DNA of 64,000 nucleotides. It comes from Bacillus pumilus. Lineage in GTDB: Bacteria; Bacillota; Bacilli; Bacillales; Bacillaceae. The DNA lies in NCBI RefSeq assembly GCF_038738535.1, contig NZ_CP046128.1:992001-1056000 (forward strand), given 5' to 3'. Position numbers and translations under genes: made by a program. Shown in pieces: positions 34,321 through 42,938 of the stretch. Positions within the stretch are counted from its first letter, which is position 1. The number at the start of each line of letters is the position of its first letter. Under the pieces are notes generated by a model that saw only the letters and a program-made list of their open reading frames with translations, was not told where the DNA came from and did no database searches.

Positions 34321-34938
34321 TTGACATCATTTCTTTCCCTATTTACTCATGAAAATATCACATCATTTTTTGAAAGCTACAAGGCCTTTGGACCGATTGT
34401 GGCCATACTGCTACCCTTAATAGAAGCATTTCTTCCGTTTTTACCACTCGTTGCGTTTGCTGTAGCGAATGCAAATGCATTTGGCCTTTGGGAAGGCTTT
34501 TTATTGACCTGGATTGGCGCAAGTGCAGGGTCTATTCTTGTCTTTTTGCTGATCAGAAAATTTGGACAGATGAGAATGCTCAACTTTATCAGTAGGCATC
34601 CTTCCATTAAAAAATTGATGCTTTGGGTGGAGAAGCGGGGGTTTGGTCCGTTATTTATTTTACTTTGCTTTCCTTTCACGCCCTCTGCTGCCGTCAATGT
34701 TGTAGCGGGTTTATCAAGAATTAGCTTTTGGCAATTCTCATTAGCTGCTTTATCTGGCAAGTGTGTCATGCTCTTTATCATTAGTTTTATTGGCTATGAT
34801 CTTTCTGCTTTAGTTAAGAATCCGTTAAGAAGTGTTTTTGCGGTTCTAGTTATCGCGTTATTATGGTATGTTGGAAAGAGAGTAGAAAATAGGTTGAACA
34901 TTCGAATGAGCAAGCGTGAGGACAAAGGAGGCTCTTAA
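34321..34938 (+). CDS. yhjE: TVP38/TMEM64 (SNARE-associated, DedA-like) membrane protein YhjE
   Basis: It is 205 aa with about five or six hydrophobic segments. The VTT-domain signature is visible as FPFTPSAAVNVVAGLSRI plus WIGASAGSILVFLLIRKFG. Function is not established; DedA-superfamily proteins act in lipid scrambling/transport. The start is TTG 34321 behind GAAGGAG; the longer ATG frame from 34219 begins upstream of the promoter. Its stop overlaps the sipV start (TAATG). Confidence 0.82.
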   Translation: MTSFLSLFTHENITSFFESYKAFGPIVAILLPLIEAFLPFLPLVAFAVANANAFGLWEGFLLTWIGASAGSILVFLLIRKFGQMRMLNFISRHPSIKKLMLWVEKRGFGPLFILLCFPFTPSAAVNVVAGLSRISFWQFSLAALSGKCVMLFIISFIGYDLSALVKNPLRSVFAVLVIALLWYVGKRVENRLNIRMSKREDKGGS

Positions 34939-35450
34939 TGAAAAAGAAGCCATTGCTATGGTTGATGATTATTACAGGCATCGTCTTATTGTTCCAAGTA
35001 AAGAATTTCATGTTTGTCACGTACAAAGTAGAAGGGGTTAGTATGGACCCAACTTTTACAGATGGAACAGAATTATTAATCAATAAGTTCTCGCCAAAAC
35101 TCACGAAAATTAGCCGGTTTGATTATGTGTTATTTCACGGACCTAAAAATCAAATCTTGATCAAACGGGTCATTGGACTCCCAGGAGAAACGATCAAGTA
35201 TGAAGATGATCAGTTATTTGTCGATGGTGAAAAAAAGAAGGAACCTTATTTAAAAGAGCAGAAAAAACATAAAATGGGGAACGTCCTGACAGGAGATTTT
35301 CAGCTGAAAGCCATCACAGGAGACGATAAAATCAAAAACAATCATTACTTTGTGGTTGGAGATAACCGAATACATAGCTTTGACAGCCGGCATTTTGGCA
35401 CCATTTCAAAGGATCAAGTCGTCGGTGTCAAAAGGAATACCAGCGAATAA
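34938..35450 (+). CDS. sipV: Type I signal peptidase SipV
   Basis: It is a 170-aa membrane-anchored serine/lysine protease that removes Sec signal peptides. The N-terminal transmembrane segment (about 4-20) is followed by the catalytic serine in VEGVSMDPTF (Ser34) and the catalytic lysine in ILIKRVIGLPGE. Box E appears as VVGDNRIHSFDSRHFG. It is translationally coupled to yhjE. Confidence 0.93.
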   Translation: MKKKPLLWLMIITGIVLLFQVKNFMFVTYKVEGVSMDPTFTDGTELLINKFSPKLTKISRFDYVLFHGPKNQILIKRVIGLPGETIKYEDDQLFVDGEKKKEPYLKEQKKHKMGNVLTGDFQLKAITGDDKIKNNHYFVVGDNRIHSFDSRHFGTISKDQVVGVKRNTSE

Positions 35451-35488
35451 AAAAGGCGCTCTGCATATGCAAAGCGTCTCTTTTTTAT
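35451..35488. terminator. Terminator between sipV and yhjN
   Basis: GGCGCTcTGCAT and ATGCAaAGCGTC pair imperfectly, flanked by A and T runs, at convergent gene ends. Confidence 0.8.
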
Positions 35489-36633
35489 TTTGCGGCTTTA
35501 TAATCAGGCTGCCTTTTTGCCCAGACATGATGTAAGAACCGGAAAAACGGTGGCAGCATTGCAATGACGAGAATAATTCTGATGACTTGTACAGCCACAA
35601 CAAAGGTAGAATCCTCGTGAAGTGTGACCGCTGTTGTTGCCATCTCTGCAATACCGCCAGGCGAAAAGGCAAGAATGGCTGTAATGACAGAAATGCCTGT
35701 GATCTCAGCAATGGCAATAGAGCTGAGGACAGTCGCAGCAATTAGCCCGGCTGAGCTGACAACAGCCACAATGAGAGTGTTTTTTAGTCCGACAAACATC
35801 TGTTTATTCATTTTTGATCCGATGGTTGCACCTAGAAATATTTGAGACGCAATGTTCGCTTGTGCCGGCCAATAAGGAATCAAATCATAACCTATGAGTG
35901 CGCCCGTACCAACTTGAAGAGCTGCGACGCCTAGCATGCTGCCGATCAGCCAAGGGGCAGGGAAATGAAGACGAACTGCCAGGCGTGACATGAGCCAGGC
36001 ACCTAAAATAAGCGCAGCGGTCCAAGAGATGTTTGACAGGGTGAAAACGCCCGAAGAAAAGGCGCTCCCTTGCGTAGCTACAGCCGCATCCGCTTCGTTT
36101 TTTGTATTTAAATAAAACACTGTAAAAGGGATAGTGAGTACAACCATTAATACACGTATCGTTTGCACGAGACTCACAACAGCTGTATTTGCTCCCACCT
36201 CTTGGGCAATCCCAGGCATAGCGGATAAACCGCCGGGGGCAGTTCCGACAAAGCTTGTCAGCATATCTGTTTTGCTCAGCTTCCATAAGGCAAAGCCTGA
36301 GAGCATCGCCAGTAGAATAGAAAAGACGAGCATGAAACTCACAGGGAGCCAATTTTCAGCGAAAATGTGAAGGACCTTCATATTCATTTTCTGTCCGAGT
36401 TCGATTCCGAGAATGAATTGACCAAGGAGCAGCCATCTGCTGTGAATACGTAAGGTGCTGGTTCCTTTACGCTGAAACAGGGTGGGGCGGCGCATGGCAA
36501 TAAAAGCTGCTGTGATTAATGTACCAACCATCCAGCCAATAGACATTCCTGTTAAAGACAAAAGAAATCCACCTAAACCGCTTATCGCAATCAGAATGAG
36601 ATCGGTTCGAAGGCTGTTTCCTTGTTTCATCAC
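35485..36633 (-). CDS. yhjN: AbrB-duplication family membrane protein YhjN
   Basis: It is a 382-aa membrane protein with about ten or eleven transmembrane segments in two related halves. The repeats are recognisable by GWMVGTLI/APWLIGSMLG and the PGGLSAMP/PGGIAEMA motifs. The family was once called 'ammonia monooxygenase' (AbrB_dup), but sequence suggests a transporter or regulator; function is not known. The start is GTG 36633 or ATG 36630, both behind GAAGAAGG. Confidence 0.8.
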   Translation of the reverse strand: MMKQGNSLRTDLILIAISGLGGFLLSLTGMSIGWMVGTLITAAFIAMRRPTLFQRKGTSTLRIHSRWLLLGQFILGIELGQKMNMKVLHIFAENWLPVSFMLVFSILLAMLSGFALWKLSKTDMLTSFVGTAPGGLSAMPGIAQEVGANTAVVSLVQTIRVLMVVLTIPFTVFYLNTKNEADAAVATQGSAFSSGVFTLSNISWTAALILGAWLMSRLAVRLHFPAPWLIGSMLGVAALQVGTGALIGYDLIPYWPAQANIASQIFLGATIGSKMNKQMFVGLKNTLIVAVVSSAGLIAATVLSSIAIAEITGISVITAILAFSPGGIAEMATTAVTLHEDSTFVVAVQVIRIILVIAMLPPFFRFLHHVWAKRQPDYKAAK

Positions 36634-36738
36634 ATGTAAACCTTCTTCCTATATGTTTGTTCAGTAAGTGAAATGTTGTTATCTTCACTATAATACAAAA
36701 GTCTCTATAAATAAAATACGATTTTTTTTACCATTTTC

Positions 36739-36753
36739 ATAAGATTATCTTAT
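36739..36753. promoter_or_regulatory. 7-1-7 palindrome upstream of yhjN
   Basis: ATAAGAT-T-ATCTTAT is a perfect 15-bp inverted repeat with the geometry of Fur/PerR-family sites. It lies between the yhjN and blaI-like genes and does not match a standard consensus. Confidence 0.35.
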
Positions 36754-36847
36754 CAATAAATGGTTAGCAAATTCTTATAAAGAAAGAAATAATTTATACC
36801 AAAAGCAAAGTCAATATACAACGATTTTCCCCTATTTATCTTATCAG

Positions 36848-36885
36848 TTGACTATCATTTTCAATTACACTACAATGCTTAGTGT
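36848..36885 (+). promoter_or_regulatory. Promoter and operator of the BlaI-like operon
   Basis: TTGACT (36848-36853), 17 nt, TACAAT (36871-36876) is a near-consensus sigma-A promoter. The inverted repeat ACACTACA-atg-CTTAGTGT (36867-36885) overlaps its -10. The same 8-3-8 site recurs before the DoxX gene, so it is probably the BlaI-like repressor's own operator. Confidence 0.75.
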
Positions 36886-36896
36886 GGGGTGATAAC

Positions 36897-37319
36897 ATGA
36901 AAATTCCTTCTTTTAAATATAATGAAAAGGGATTGAATCGTTTTTTTGGTCCTTTAGAGGGAAGAATTATGGAGATCCTTTATCAAGGTGAGGATATGCC
37001 GATTAAAGAGGTGCAGCACAAGCTGTCAGATGAAAAGCCGATTAATTTCAACACGGTGATGACTGTGCTGAACCGCTTAACCGAAAAAGGAATTGTGGAG
37101 AAGAAAACAAAAGGGCGCTCATCTATTTATAATCCCATTTTAACAAAAGAAGAATTTCTAAATGAGCAAACAAAATGGATTACGCAAGGATTGATGGACG
37201 ATTTTGGTCCATTGGCAGTGAATCATATGGTGGATGCGATTGAAAGTGCTGATCCTGAATTACTCAAAGTTCTAGAAGCAAGGCTAGCATCTAAAAAAGA
37301 GGAGCAGCAAAATGAATAA
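36897..37319 (+). CDS. BlaI/MecI/CopY-family repressor
   Basis: It is a 140-aa winged-helix repressor. The N-terminal DNA-binding domain (about residues 14-88: GRIMEILYQGEDMPIKEV, NTVMTVLNRLTEKGIVEKK) is followed by a short C-terminal dimerisation helix region. The start is ATG 36897 behind GGGGTG; GTG 36882 lies inside the operator. It overlaps the M56 protease gene by 8 nt, the classical BlaI-BlaR order. Proteolysis by that partner would be expected to relieve repression. Confidence 0.85.
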   Translation: MKIPSFKYNEKGLNRFFGPLEGRIMEILYQGEDMPIKEVQHKLSDEKPINFNTVMTVLNRLTEKGIVEKKTKGRSSIYNPILTKEEFLNEQTKWITQGLMDDFGPLAVNHMVDAIESADPELLKVLEARLASKKEEQQNE

Positions 37320-38151
37320 AATGAAGTCGAGTCTGCTGTTTTTAGGCGGTATATTGATTGGTTTAGCCATTTTTTATCAGATGGGGTATTACGTGCTTTC
37401 AAGCTTTTTTGGCTGGAACCAAGCATATAACCTGATCCATGTATGCCAGTCCGTGCTCGAATTCTATGGATTCACTCCTTTAAAATACTTTCTGGATGCC
37501 TTAGTCCTCTACACATTGGGATTTGCAATTTTCTATATGGCAAAGCAAATTAGAAAGTACATTCAATTCAAACGACATATGATGTTGGCAGTCGAACAAC
37601 AGTCAACCGAATCTCTGTCAGAGAAATATCAAAACGATATCATTGTGTTTCGCTGTCAAGAACCGCTTGCCTTTGCAATGGGGATGCTTCACCCAAAGGT
37701 TTATTTATCAACAGCTCTCATGGACATGCTGGATAAAGAGGAGATTGACGCTGTTGTTCATCATGAATTGCATCACAAATACAGCTATGATCCCTTAAAA
37801 GCTTTCATGTTCTCAATGCTCACAAAAGTCATTTGGTACATTCCAGTGTTAAAGCATATGAGACAAAGCTACTCTGTTTTTCGCGAAGTGATTGCAGATG
37901 ACTATGCCATTCAGCAGACAGGTACAGAGCTTGGAGTAGGGCAGGCCCTTTTGAAACTGATTAAAAAGAAAACCCAGTTTCAAAAACAAACAAAGTTTGC
38001 GGTGTCCTTTGGAGATCGGGCATTGAATTTAAGAATACAAAAAATCTTAAATCCAACTTACAATATTCCTTTTAATGTACCAATTATTCCAATTGTCACA
38101 TCAGCCATTCTGATGGTGGTCTTAATGATTATGCTCAACTTAAATTACTAA
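37312..38151 (+). CDS. BlaR1/MecR1-like M56 membrane metalloprotease lacking the sensor domain
   Basis: It is 279 aa with transmembrane segments at about residues 7-28, 58-78, 165-185 and 256-276. The zinc motif HHELHH (HExxH, about residue 151) and a downstream acidic REVIADDYA (third ligand) mark an M56 protease. True BlaR1/MecR1 are about 600 aa with a C-terminal penicillin-binding sensor; this protein ends at its last membrane segment, so it cannot sense beta-lactams that way. It is translationally coupled to the BlaI-like repressor. Confidence 0.85.
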   Translation: MNKMKSSLLFLGGILIGLAIFYQMGYYVLSSFFGWNQAYNLIHVCQSVLEFYGFTPLKYFLDALVLYTLGFAIFYMAKQIRKYIQFKRHMMLAVEQQSTESLSEKYQNDIIVFRCQEPLAFAMGMLHPKVYLSTALMDMLDKEEIDAVVHHELHHKYSYDPLKAFMFSMLTKVIWYIPVLKHMRQSYSVFREVIADDYAIQQTGTELGVGQALLKLIKKKTQFQKQTKFAVSFGDRALNLRIQKILNPTYNIPFNVPIIPIVTSAILMVVLMIMLNLNY

Positions 38152-38166
38152 TTTTTTTACTTATTA

Positions 38167-38185
38167 ACATTACATTATGTAGTGT
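38167..38185. promoter_or_regulatory. Second operator of the BlaI-like repressor
   Basis: ACATTACA-tta-TGTAGTGT repeats, in inverted orientation, the 8-3-8 pattern ACACTACA-N3-TGTARTGT of the site at 36867-36885. It sits 23 nt before the DoxX start, just upstream of its AGGAGG. Confidence 0.7.
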
Positions 38186-38207
38186 AAAAACAGGAGGAAT
38201 TCACTAT

Positions 38208-38618
38208 ATGAAAACGAATCAAGAAATAGGAACACTTTTTGTACGCGTTATTTTAGGTATTATTTTCTTTTTACATGGACTTCAGGCATATCAAGGAGGA
38301 CTGGGAGGAACAGCAGCATTCTTTGGGCAAATCGGTTTACCCGAATTTATGGCCTATATTGTCAAGACAATTGAGCTAGTCGGGGGTATCGCTTTGATTT
38401 TAGGTCTAGGAACACGTATTTTCGCAGCATTATTTGTACCAATTATGGCTGTAGCGATTATTACTGTTGGTTTTTCTAAAGGATTTGTTGGCGGTTATGA
38501 ATTTGAACTTTCGCTGCTCGTCATGGCGCTTTATTTAACACTTAGCGGCAGTAAGCTGCTGTCAATTGATGGGGTTCTCAAGCATCAGCAGCAAAGCAAT
38601 GAAGCAAAATTTCATTAA
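38208..38618 (+). CDS. DoxX-family membrane protein
   Basis: It is 136 aa with four transmembrane segments (about residues 9-30, 52-72, 76-96, 103-122). The DoxX signature is seen as RVILGIIFFLHGLQ and VGGIALILGLGTRIFA. Homologues such as CatD/MhqP-type proteins are induced by quinones, thiol stress or catechols; the role here is unknown. Strong AGGAGG site. It follows the M56 protease gene by 56 nt, with its own operator, so it may be the output gene of the BlaI-like system. Confidence 0.85.
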   Translation: MKTNQEIGTLFVRVILGIIFFLHGLQAYQGGLGGTAAFFGQIGLPEFMAYIVKTIELVGGIALILGLGTRIFAALFVPIMAVAIITVGFSKGFVGGYEFELSLLVMALYLTLSGSKLLSIDGVLKHQQQSNEAKFH

Positions 38619-38627
38619 AAGATCATG

Positions 38628-38667
38628 AAAAAACTCCTTCTGCATTTGTGGCAGAGGAGTTTTTTTA
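38628..38667 (+). terminator. Terminator after the DoxX gene
   Basis: AAAAACTCCTtCTGC pairs with GCAGaGGAGTTTTT, then T-run. Confidence 0.88.
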
Positions 38668-38814
38668 ATGGTCAAATTCTCATTTTCTCGTTTGAAAATG
38701 AGGAAGGGATGTGAGATTTTGCTACATTTAGCGCTAACTTTGACATATTGAAGGAACGAAAAATCGATTTCATTTTTTGACGGAACATACGATCTCCTAT
38801 TAAAATAGGACTAT

Positions 38815-39261
38815 CTAAGACACATGGTGCGTTAAAAGGTATAAAAACCATACAGCATGCTGCTGTTCATCTTGAGCGATACGTTTCATTAGCTCTTTTG
38901 TTCCTTGGTCACGGACATAGTCTGATACGCTTAAGTAAAAATCGACCGTTTTTTGTTCATCTTTAAAGGCAAACATAAGTCCTTCTCTGAATTGTTCTGG
39001 ACAAGGTTCTGTTACGCTTGGTTTGTGGTTTCTACCTGTTAAAGAATAATATAGCTTTGAAAATAGTTGATAGTGTCTGACTTCATCCTGACGTATTTCT
39101 TGAATGACCTTTTTCGCCTCAGGGTTTTTTGCTTTTTGGGCAAGTTTTTCGTAGCATTGGATCGCAGAATATTCACCATTGATCGCCTTCTCAAGGTCTG
39201 AAATGATCCTTGTGTTTTGGCGCATGTCATATGGCGAGTAGTCATAGTAATCGTAATACAT
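38815..39261 (-). CDS. yhjR: Rubrerythrin/ferritin-like protein YhjR
   Basis: It is a 148-aa four-helix-bundle protein with carboxylate/histidine di-iron motifs: GEYSAIQCYEKL, IRQDEVRHYQLF, FKDEQKTVDFY and AQDEQQHAVWF. The N-terminus is Tyr-rich (MYYDYYDYSPYD), a feature seen in spore-associated relatives. The start is ATG 39261 behind AAAGGAGG; the ATG at 39288 precedes that site. The neighbour order yhjR-addB is as in B. subtilis. Confidence 0.85.
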   Translation of the reverse strand: MYYDYYDYSPYDMRQNTRIISDLEKAINGEYSAIQCYEKLAQKAKNPEAKKVIQEIRQDEVRHYQLFSKLYYSLTGRNHKPSVTEPCPEQFREGLMFAFKDEQKTVDFYLSVSDYVRDQGTKELMKRIAQDEQQHAVWFLYLLTHHVS

Positions 39262-39428
39262 GATATTGCCAGCCTCCTTTTTGTTCATGATGGTTTATGA
39301 TATGAAAAGAGTGAGGAAAGGTGCCTATGTTATTTCAATCAGATAGGAGAACGGGAACGTGATAGGAAAATAGCTATTTCCCTTTATTTTCGCTAGAATA
39401 TGAGTACATAAGAAAGGTGTTGTGGAAC

Positions 39429-42400
39429 GTGGAGATTCAGTTTTTAGCAGGCAGATCGGGGAGTGGAAAAACGACTGCAATCTTAGAGGAAATCAAAGAA
39501 CAGCTTCGGCTTGATCCGTTGGGTCCGCCAATCATTTTTTTAGTCCCGGATCAAATGACATTTTTAATGGAATATGAGCTTGCAAAAACGTCTGAAGCTG
39601 GCGGAATGATCAGGGCCAAAGTATTTAGTTTCACACGTCTTGCTTGGTCTATTTTACAGCAGACTGGCGGAGCGAACCGGCAATTTGTGACAAGCACAGG
39701 AATTCAAATGCTTTTAAGAAAAGTGATTGAAGAGCAGAAAGAAAAGTTTAAAGTATTCAAAAAAGCGAGTGATAAGCCGGGATTTGTGGAGCAAATTGAA
39801 AAGACGATGGCTGAATTCAAAAGGTATTGTATGTTGCCGGAGGATATTGAAAAAATTTCAATGTCGAGCATGTATTCAGAGTATACAGAAGAAAGACGGG
39901 CAGCCGAAAAATTGCATGATCTGCATGTTCTTTATCAGCAGATGGAGCAGTATTTACAAGATGAATATGTGCACTCAGAAGACTATTTGACACTTCTTAC
40001 GCAGCAAATTCCTTCATCTGAAGAAATAAAAGGAGCACACATTTATATAGATGGTTTTTATCAATTTACACCGCAGCAGCTTCTTGTCATTGAACAGCTC
40101 CTGCTGCATGCAGCAAAAATAACTGCTGCTTTCACAGTGGATCGCTCCTATCATGATAAGCAGCCAAATGAACTTGATTTATTTCGTATGACAGGTAAAA
40201 CGTATTTCCAGCTCTATCAGCTTGCTAGAGAGTGCGGAGCTGACATTTCTGAAAACGTTTTGGAAAGAAATAAACGGCACATTTATACACCAGATCTTGC
40301 TTATTTAGAACACCAATATGAGCAGAGACCAGTGCAGCCATATCAGGAAAACACCCCTCATCTCACAGTGTCTAAAAGTGCAAATAAACGAGCTGAAATT
40401 GAGGGAGTAGCCAGAGATATACTTGATTTAGTGAGAGAAAAAGGACTTAGATTGAGAGATATCTCGATTGTTGCACGACATGTAGACGACTATAAAGATA
40501 CATTAAAAGAGGTTTTTCGAGATTACGATATTCCTTTTTTTATTGATGGAAATGAATCGATGCAGTATCATCCGCTCATTGAATTGATTCGTTCGAGCTT
40601 GGATGTCATAAAGGGAAACTGGCGGTATGAAGCGGTATTTCGCTGCGTGAAAACAGAGTTCTTATTTCCGCTTGAACTCGCTAAGAACAAAGCGAGAGAG
40701 CAGGCAGATCAGCTCGAAAACTATTGTATTGCTTATGGTGTAAAAGGAGAACGCTGGACAAACGGTTCCCGGTTTCATTACAGGCGCTTCCAATCATTAG
40801 ATGAGGATTTTGGACAAACAGATCAAGAAATTGAAATGGAACAAATGCTAAATGACGTCAAAGAATGGATCGTGCCCCCGCTTTACCAGTTGCAGATTAG
40901 GCTCAAAAAAGCGCAAAAGGTAAGAGACATGGTAGAGGCTGTCTATGTCTTTTTAGAAGAGATACAAGTACCAGATAAGCTTGAAAAAGCGAGGCTTGAG
41001 GCTGAAGAAGCAGGTAGATTAGCTGAAGCAATGCAGCACGGACAAGTATGGGATGCGGTTATTCAATTAATGGATGAATTTGTTGAAATGCTAGGTGAAG
41101 AAGAGCTCTCATTTCCTTTATTCCAACAAATGATGGATACAGGATTAGCTTCTCTAAAATTCGCTTTGATTCCGCCTTCACTCGACCAAGTATTTATTGG
41201 AAGTATGGATTTATCGAGAATGTATCAAGTGAAATGTACGTTTATCGTTGGTGTAAATGATGGCGTTATTCCCGCACGCCCCTCTGATGAGAGTGTATTG
41301 TCTGAGGATGACCGTGAATGGTTAAAACGAGCAGGAGCAGAGCTGGCAGAGACAGGAAAGGAACGGCTGCTAGATGAGCAATTTTTAATTTACCAAGCGT
41401 TATCGAGTCCATCACGTCATTTGTATCTATCCTATTCGGCTGCTGATGCAGAAGGACGTTCTCTTTTGCCTTCGACACTCATCAAGTATTGTCAAGAGCT
41501 TATGCCAAATCATCAGCAGGCTCTTTATGTGTTAGATCCAGAACAACTGGATGACGAGGAGCAATTAAAATTTGTAGCGAATGAGCATGTTTCGTTATCG
41601 TATACCGTCTCACAGCTGCAGCAATGGCTCAATCAATATCCCATTAGTGGTGTATGGTGGAGTGTCTATAACTACTTAATGACATCTCCTAATCGGGATG
41701 TATCAAAAAACATCATGTCAAGTTTGTTTTTTACAAATCGAGCGAAGCCATTAAAGCCTAATGTCACAAAAGAGCTTTATGGTGATCATATTCAGGGCAG
41801 TGTTTCAAGAATGGAGAAATTCAATGCGTGTGCATTTTCTCACTTTGCTTCCCATGGGTTAAAACTAAAGGATCGACAATTTTACAAATTGGAAGCACCT
41901 GATATCGGCCAGTTGTTTCACTCGGCTTTAAAACATATTTCAGATACGCTTGTTGAACAAAAAAAGGATTGGAAAAACCTAACGAAGGAAGATTGTGTCA
42001 CTTATTCAAAACATGCGATTGAACAGCTTGCTCCGCGTCTTCAAAAGGAAATTCTATTAAGCTCTAATCGGCATGCTTATATTAAAGAAAAGCTCCAGAA
42101 AATCTTGATTCGAGTCTCTTCTATATTAAGTGAACATGCCAAAGTGAGTGGATTTTCTCCAGTAGGGCTAGAGTTAGGTTTTGGGGGGCAAGGGCCATTG
42201 CCGCCGTTTACTTTTCAATTAAAGAATGGCTGCACGATGGAGCTTGTCGGAAGAATTGACCGGGTAGATAAAGCAGAAGGTTCAAAAGGGCTGCTCTTGA
42301 GAATAGTCGACTACAAATCCAGTGAGAAAGGTCTTGACTTAGCAGAAGTATACTATGGGCTGGCCTTGCAAATGCTCACTTACTTAGACCTGACCATTAC

Positions 42401-42938
42401 GTATTCGAAAGAGTGGCTCGGGGTTGAAGCGACGCCTGCTGGCATTTTATATTTCCATATCCATGATCCGCTCATTCAAGCACCTATTCCGCTTGCAGAG
42501 GATGACATTGAGCAGGAAATATTCAAGAAATTTAAAATGAAGGGTTTATTGCTTGAAGATATAGAAGCAGTAAAGCTCATGGATCAAACGCTTGATTCAG
42601 GTAGATCACAAGTCATTCAAGCCGGCTTGAAAAAGGATGGGTCTTTCCGTTCTGACTCTGCAGTTTTAAGTGAAGATCATTTCCATATACTCACACAACA
42701 CGTTCGGCGCACATTTGAAGAAGCAGGCGAAAGAATTACAAATGGAGAGGTCGCAATTAATCCATATAAATTGAAGGATCAAACACCTTGCCGCTTTTGT
42801 TCATTCAAGTCTATTTGCCAATTCGATGAATCAATAGAGGATAATGATTTTAGGGTGCTCACCTCTGAGAAAGATGATGTTGTGATAGACCGGATCAAAA
42901 AAGAAGGGGATCAGTATGCAAATACCAAAACCGAATAA
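39429..42938 (+). CDS. addB: ATP-dependent nuclease subunit AddB
   Basis: It is the 1169-aa subunit of the AddAB helicase-nuclease that resects double-strand breaks for recombination. An N-terminal P-loop GRSGSGKT (about residues 8-15), a C-terminal nuclease motif [10 protein letters not shown] (about 957-966) and a four-cysteine iron-sulfur cluster (one Cys in FNACAF near 800, three in [11 protein letters not shown] near 1120) are visible. The start is probably GTG 39429, matching the B. subtilis N-terminus; TTG 39420 and GTG 39417 crowd the AGAAAGG site. It overlaps addA by 23 nt. Confidence 0.94.
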   Translation: MEIQFLAGRSGSGKTTAILEEIKEQLRLDPLGPPIIFLVPDQMTFLMEYELAKTSEAGGMIRAKVFSFTRLAWSILQQTGGANRQFVTSTGIQMLLRKVIEEQKEKFKVFKKASDKPGFVEQIEKTMAEFKRYCMLPEDIEKISMSSMYSEYTEERRAAEKLHDLHVLYQQMEQYLQDEYVHSEDYLTLLTQQIPSSEEIKGAHIYIDGFYQFTPQQLLVIEQLLLHAAKITAAFTVDRSYHDKQPNELDLFRMTGKTYFQLYQLARECGADISENVLERNKRHIYTPDLAYLEHQYEQRPVQPYQENTPHLTVSKSANKRAEIEGVARDILDLVREKGLRLRDISIVARHVDDYKDTLKEVFRDYDIPFFIDGNESMQYHPLIELIRSSLDVIKGNWRYEAVFRCVKTEFLFPLELAKNKAREQADQLENYCIAYGVKGERWTNGSRFHYRRFQSLDEDFGQTDQEIEMEQMLNDVKEWIVPPLYQLQIRLKKAQKVRDMVEAVYVFLEEIQVPDKLEKARLEAEEAGRLAEAMQHGQVWDAVIQLMDEFVEMLGEEELSFPLFQQMMDTGLASLKFALIPPSLDQVFIGSMDLSRMYQVKCTFIVGVNDGVIPARPSDESVLSEDDREWLKRAGAELAETGKERLLDEQFLIYQALSSPSRHLYLSYSAADAEGRSLLPSTLIKYCQELMPNHQQALYVLDPEQLDDEEQLKFVANEHVSLSYTVSQLQQWLNQYPISGVWWSVYNYLMTSPNRDVSKNIMSSLFFTNRAKPLKPNVTKELYGDHIQGSVSRMEKFNACAFSHFASHGLKLKDRQFYKLEAPDIGQLFHSALKHISDTLVEQKKDWKNLTKEDCVTYSKHAIEQLAPRLQKEILLSSNRHAYIKEKLQKILIRVSSILSEHAKVSGFSPVGLELGFGGQGPLPPFTFQLKNGCTMELVGRIDRVDKAEGSKGLLLRIVDYKSSEKGLDLAEVYYGLALQMLTYLDLTITYSKEWLGVEATPAGILYFHIHDPLIQAPIPLAEDDIEQEIFKKFKMKGLLLEDIEAVKLMDQTLDSGRSQVIQAGLKKDGSFRSDSAVLSEDHFHILTQHVRRTFEEAGERITNGEVAINPYKLKDQTPCRFCSFKSICQFDESIEDNDFRVLTSEKDDVVIDRIKKEGDQYANTKTE

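Noticed and set aside
35885-36352. 155-aa ORF in another frame of yhjN
   Set aside because: It is a frame shadow on the same strand as yhjN, rich in Arg/Cys and without start signals.
39367-39379. ComK K-box upstream of addB
   Set aside because: AAAA-TAGCT-ATTT has one mismatch and no partner box at the known 8, 18 or 31 bp spacings, so ComK control of addBA is not supported by eye.
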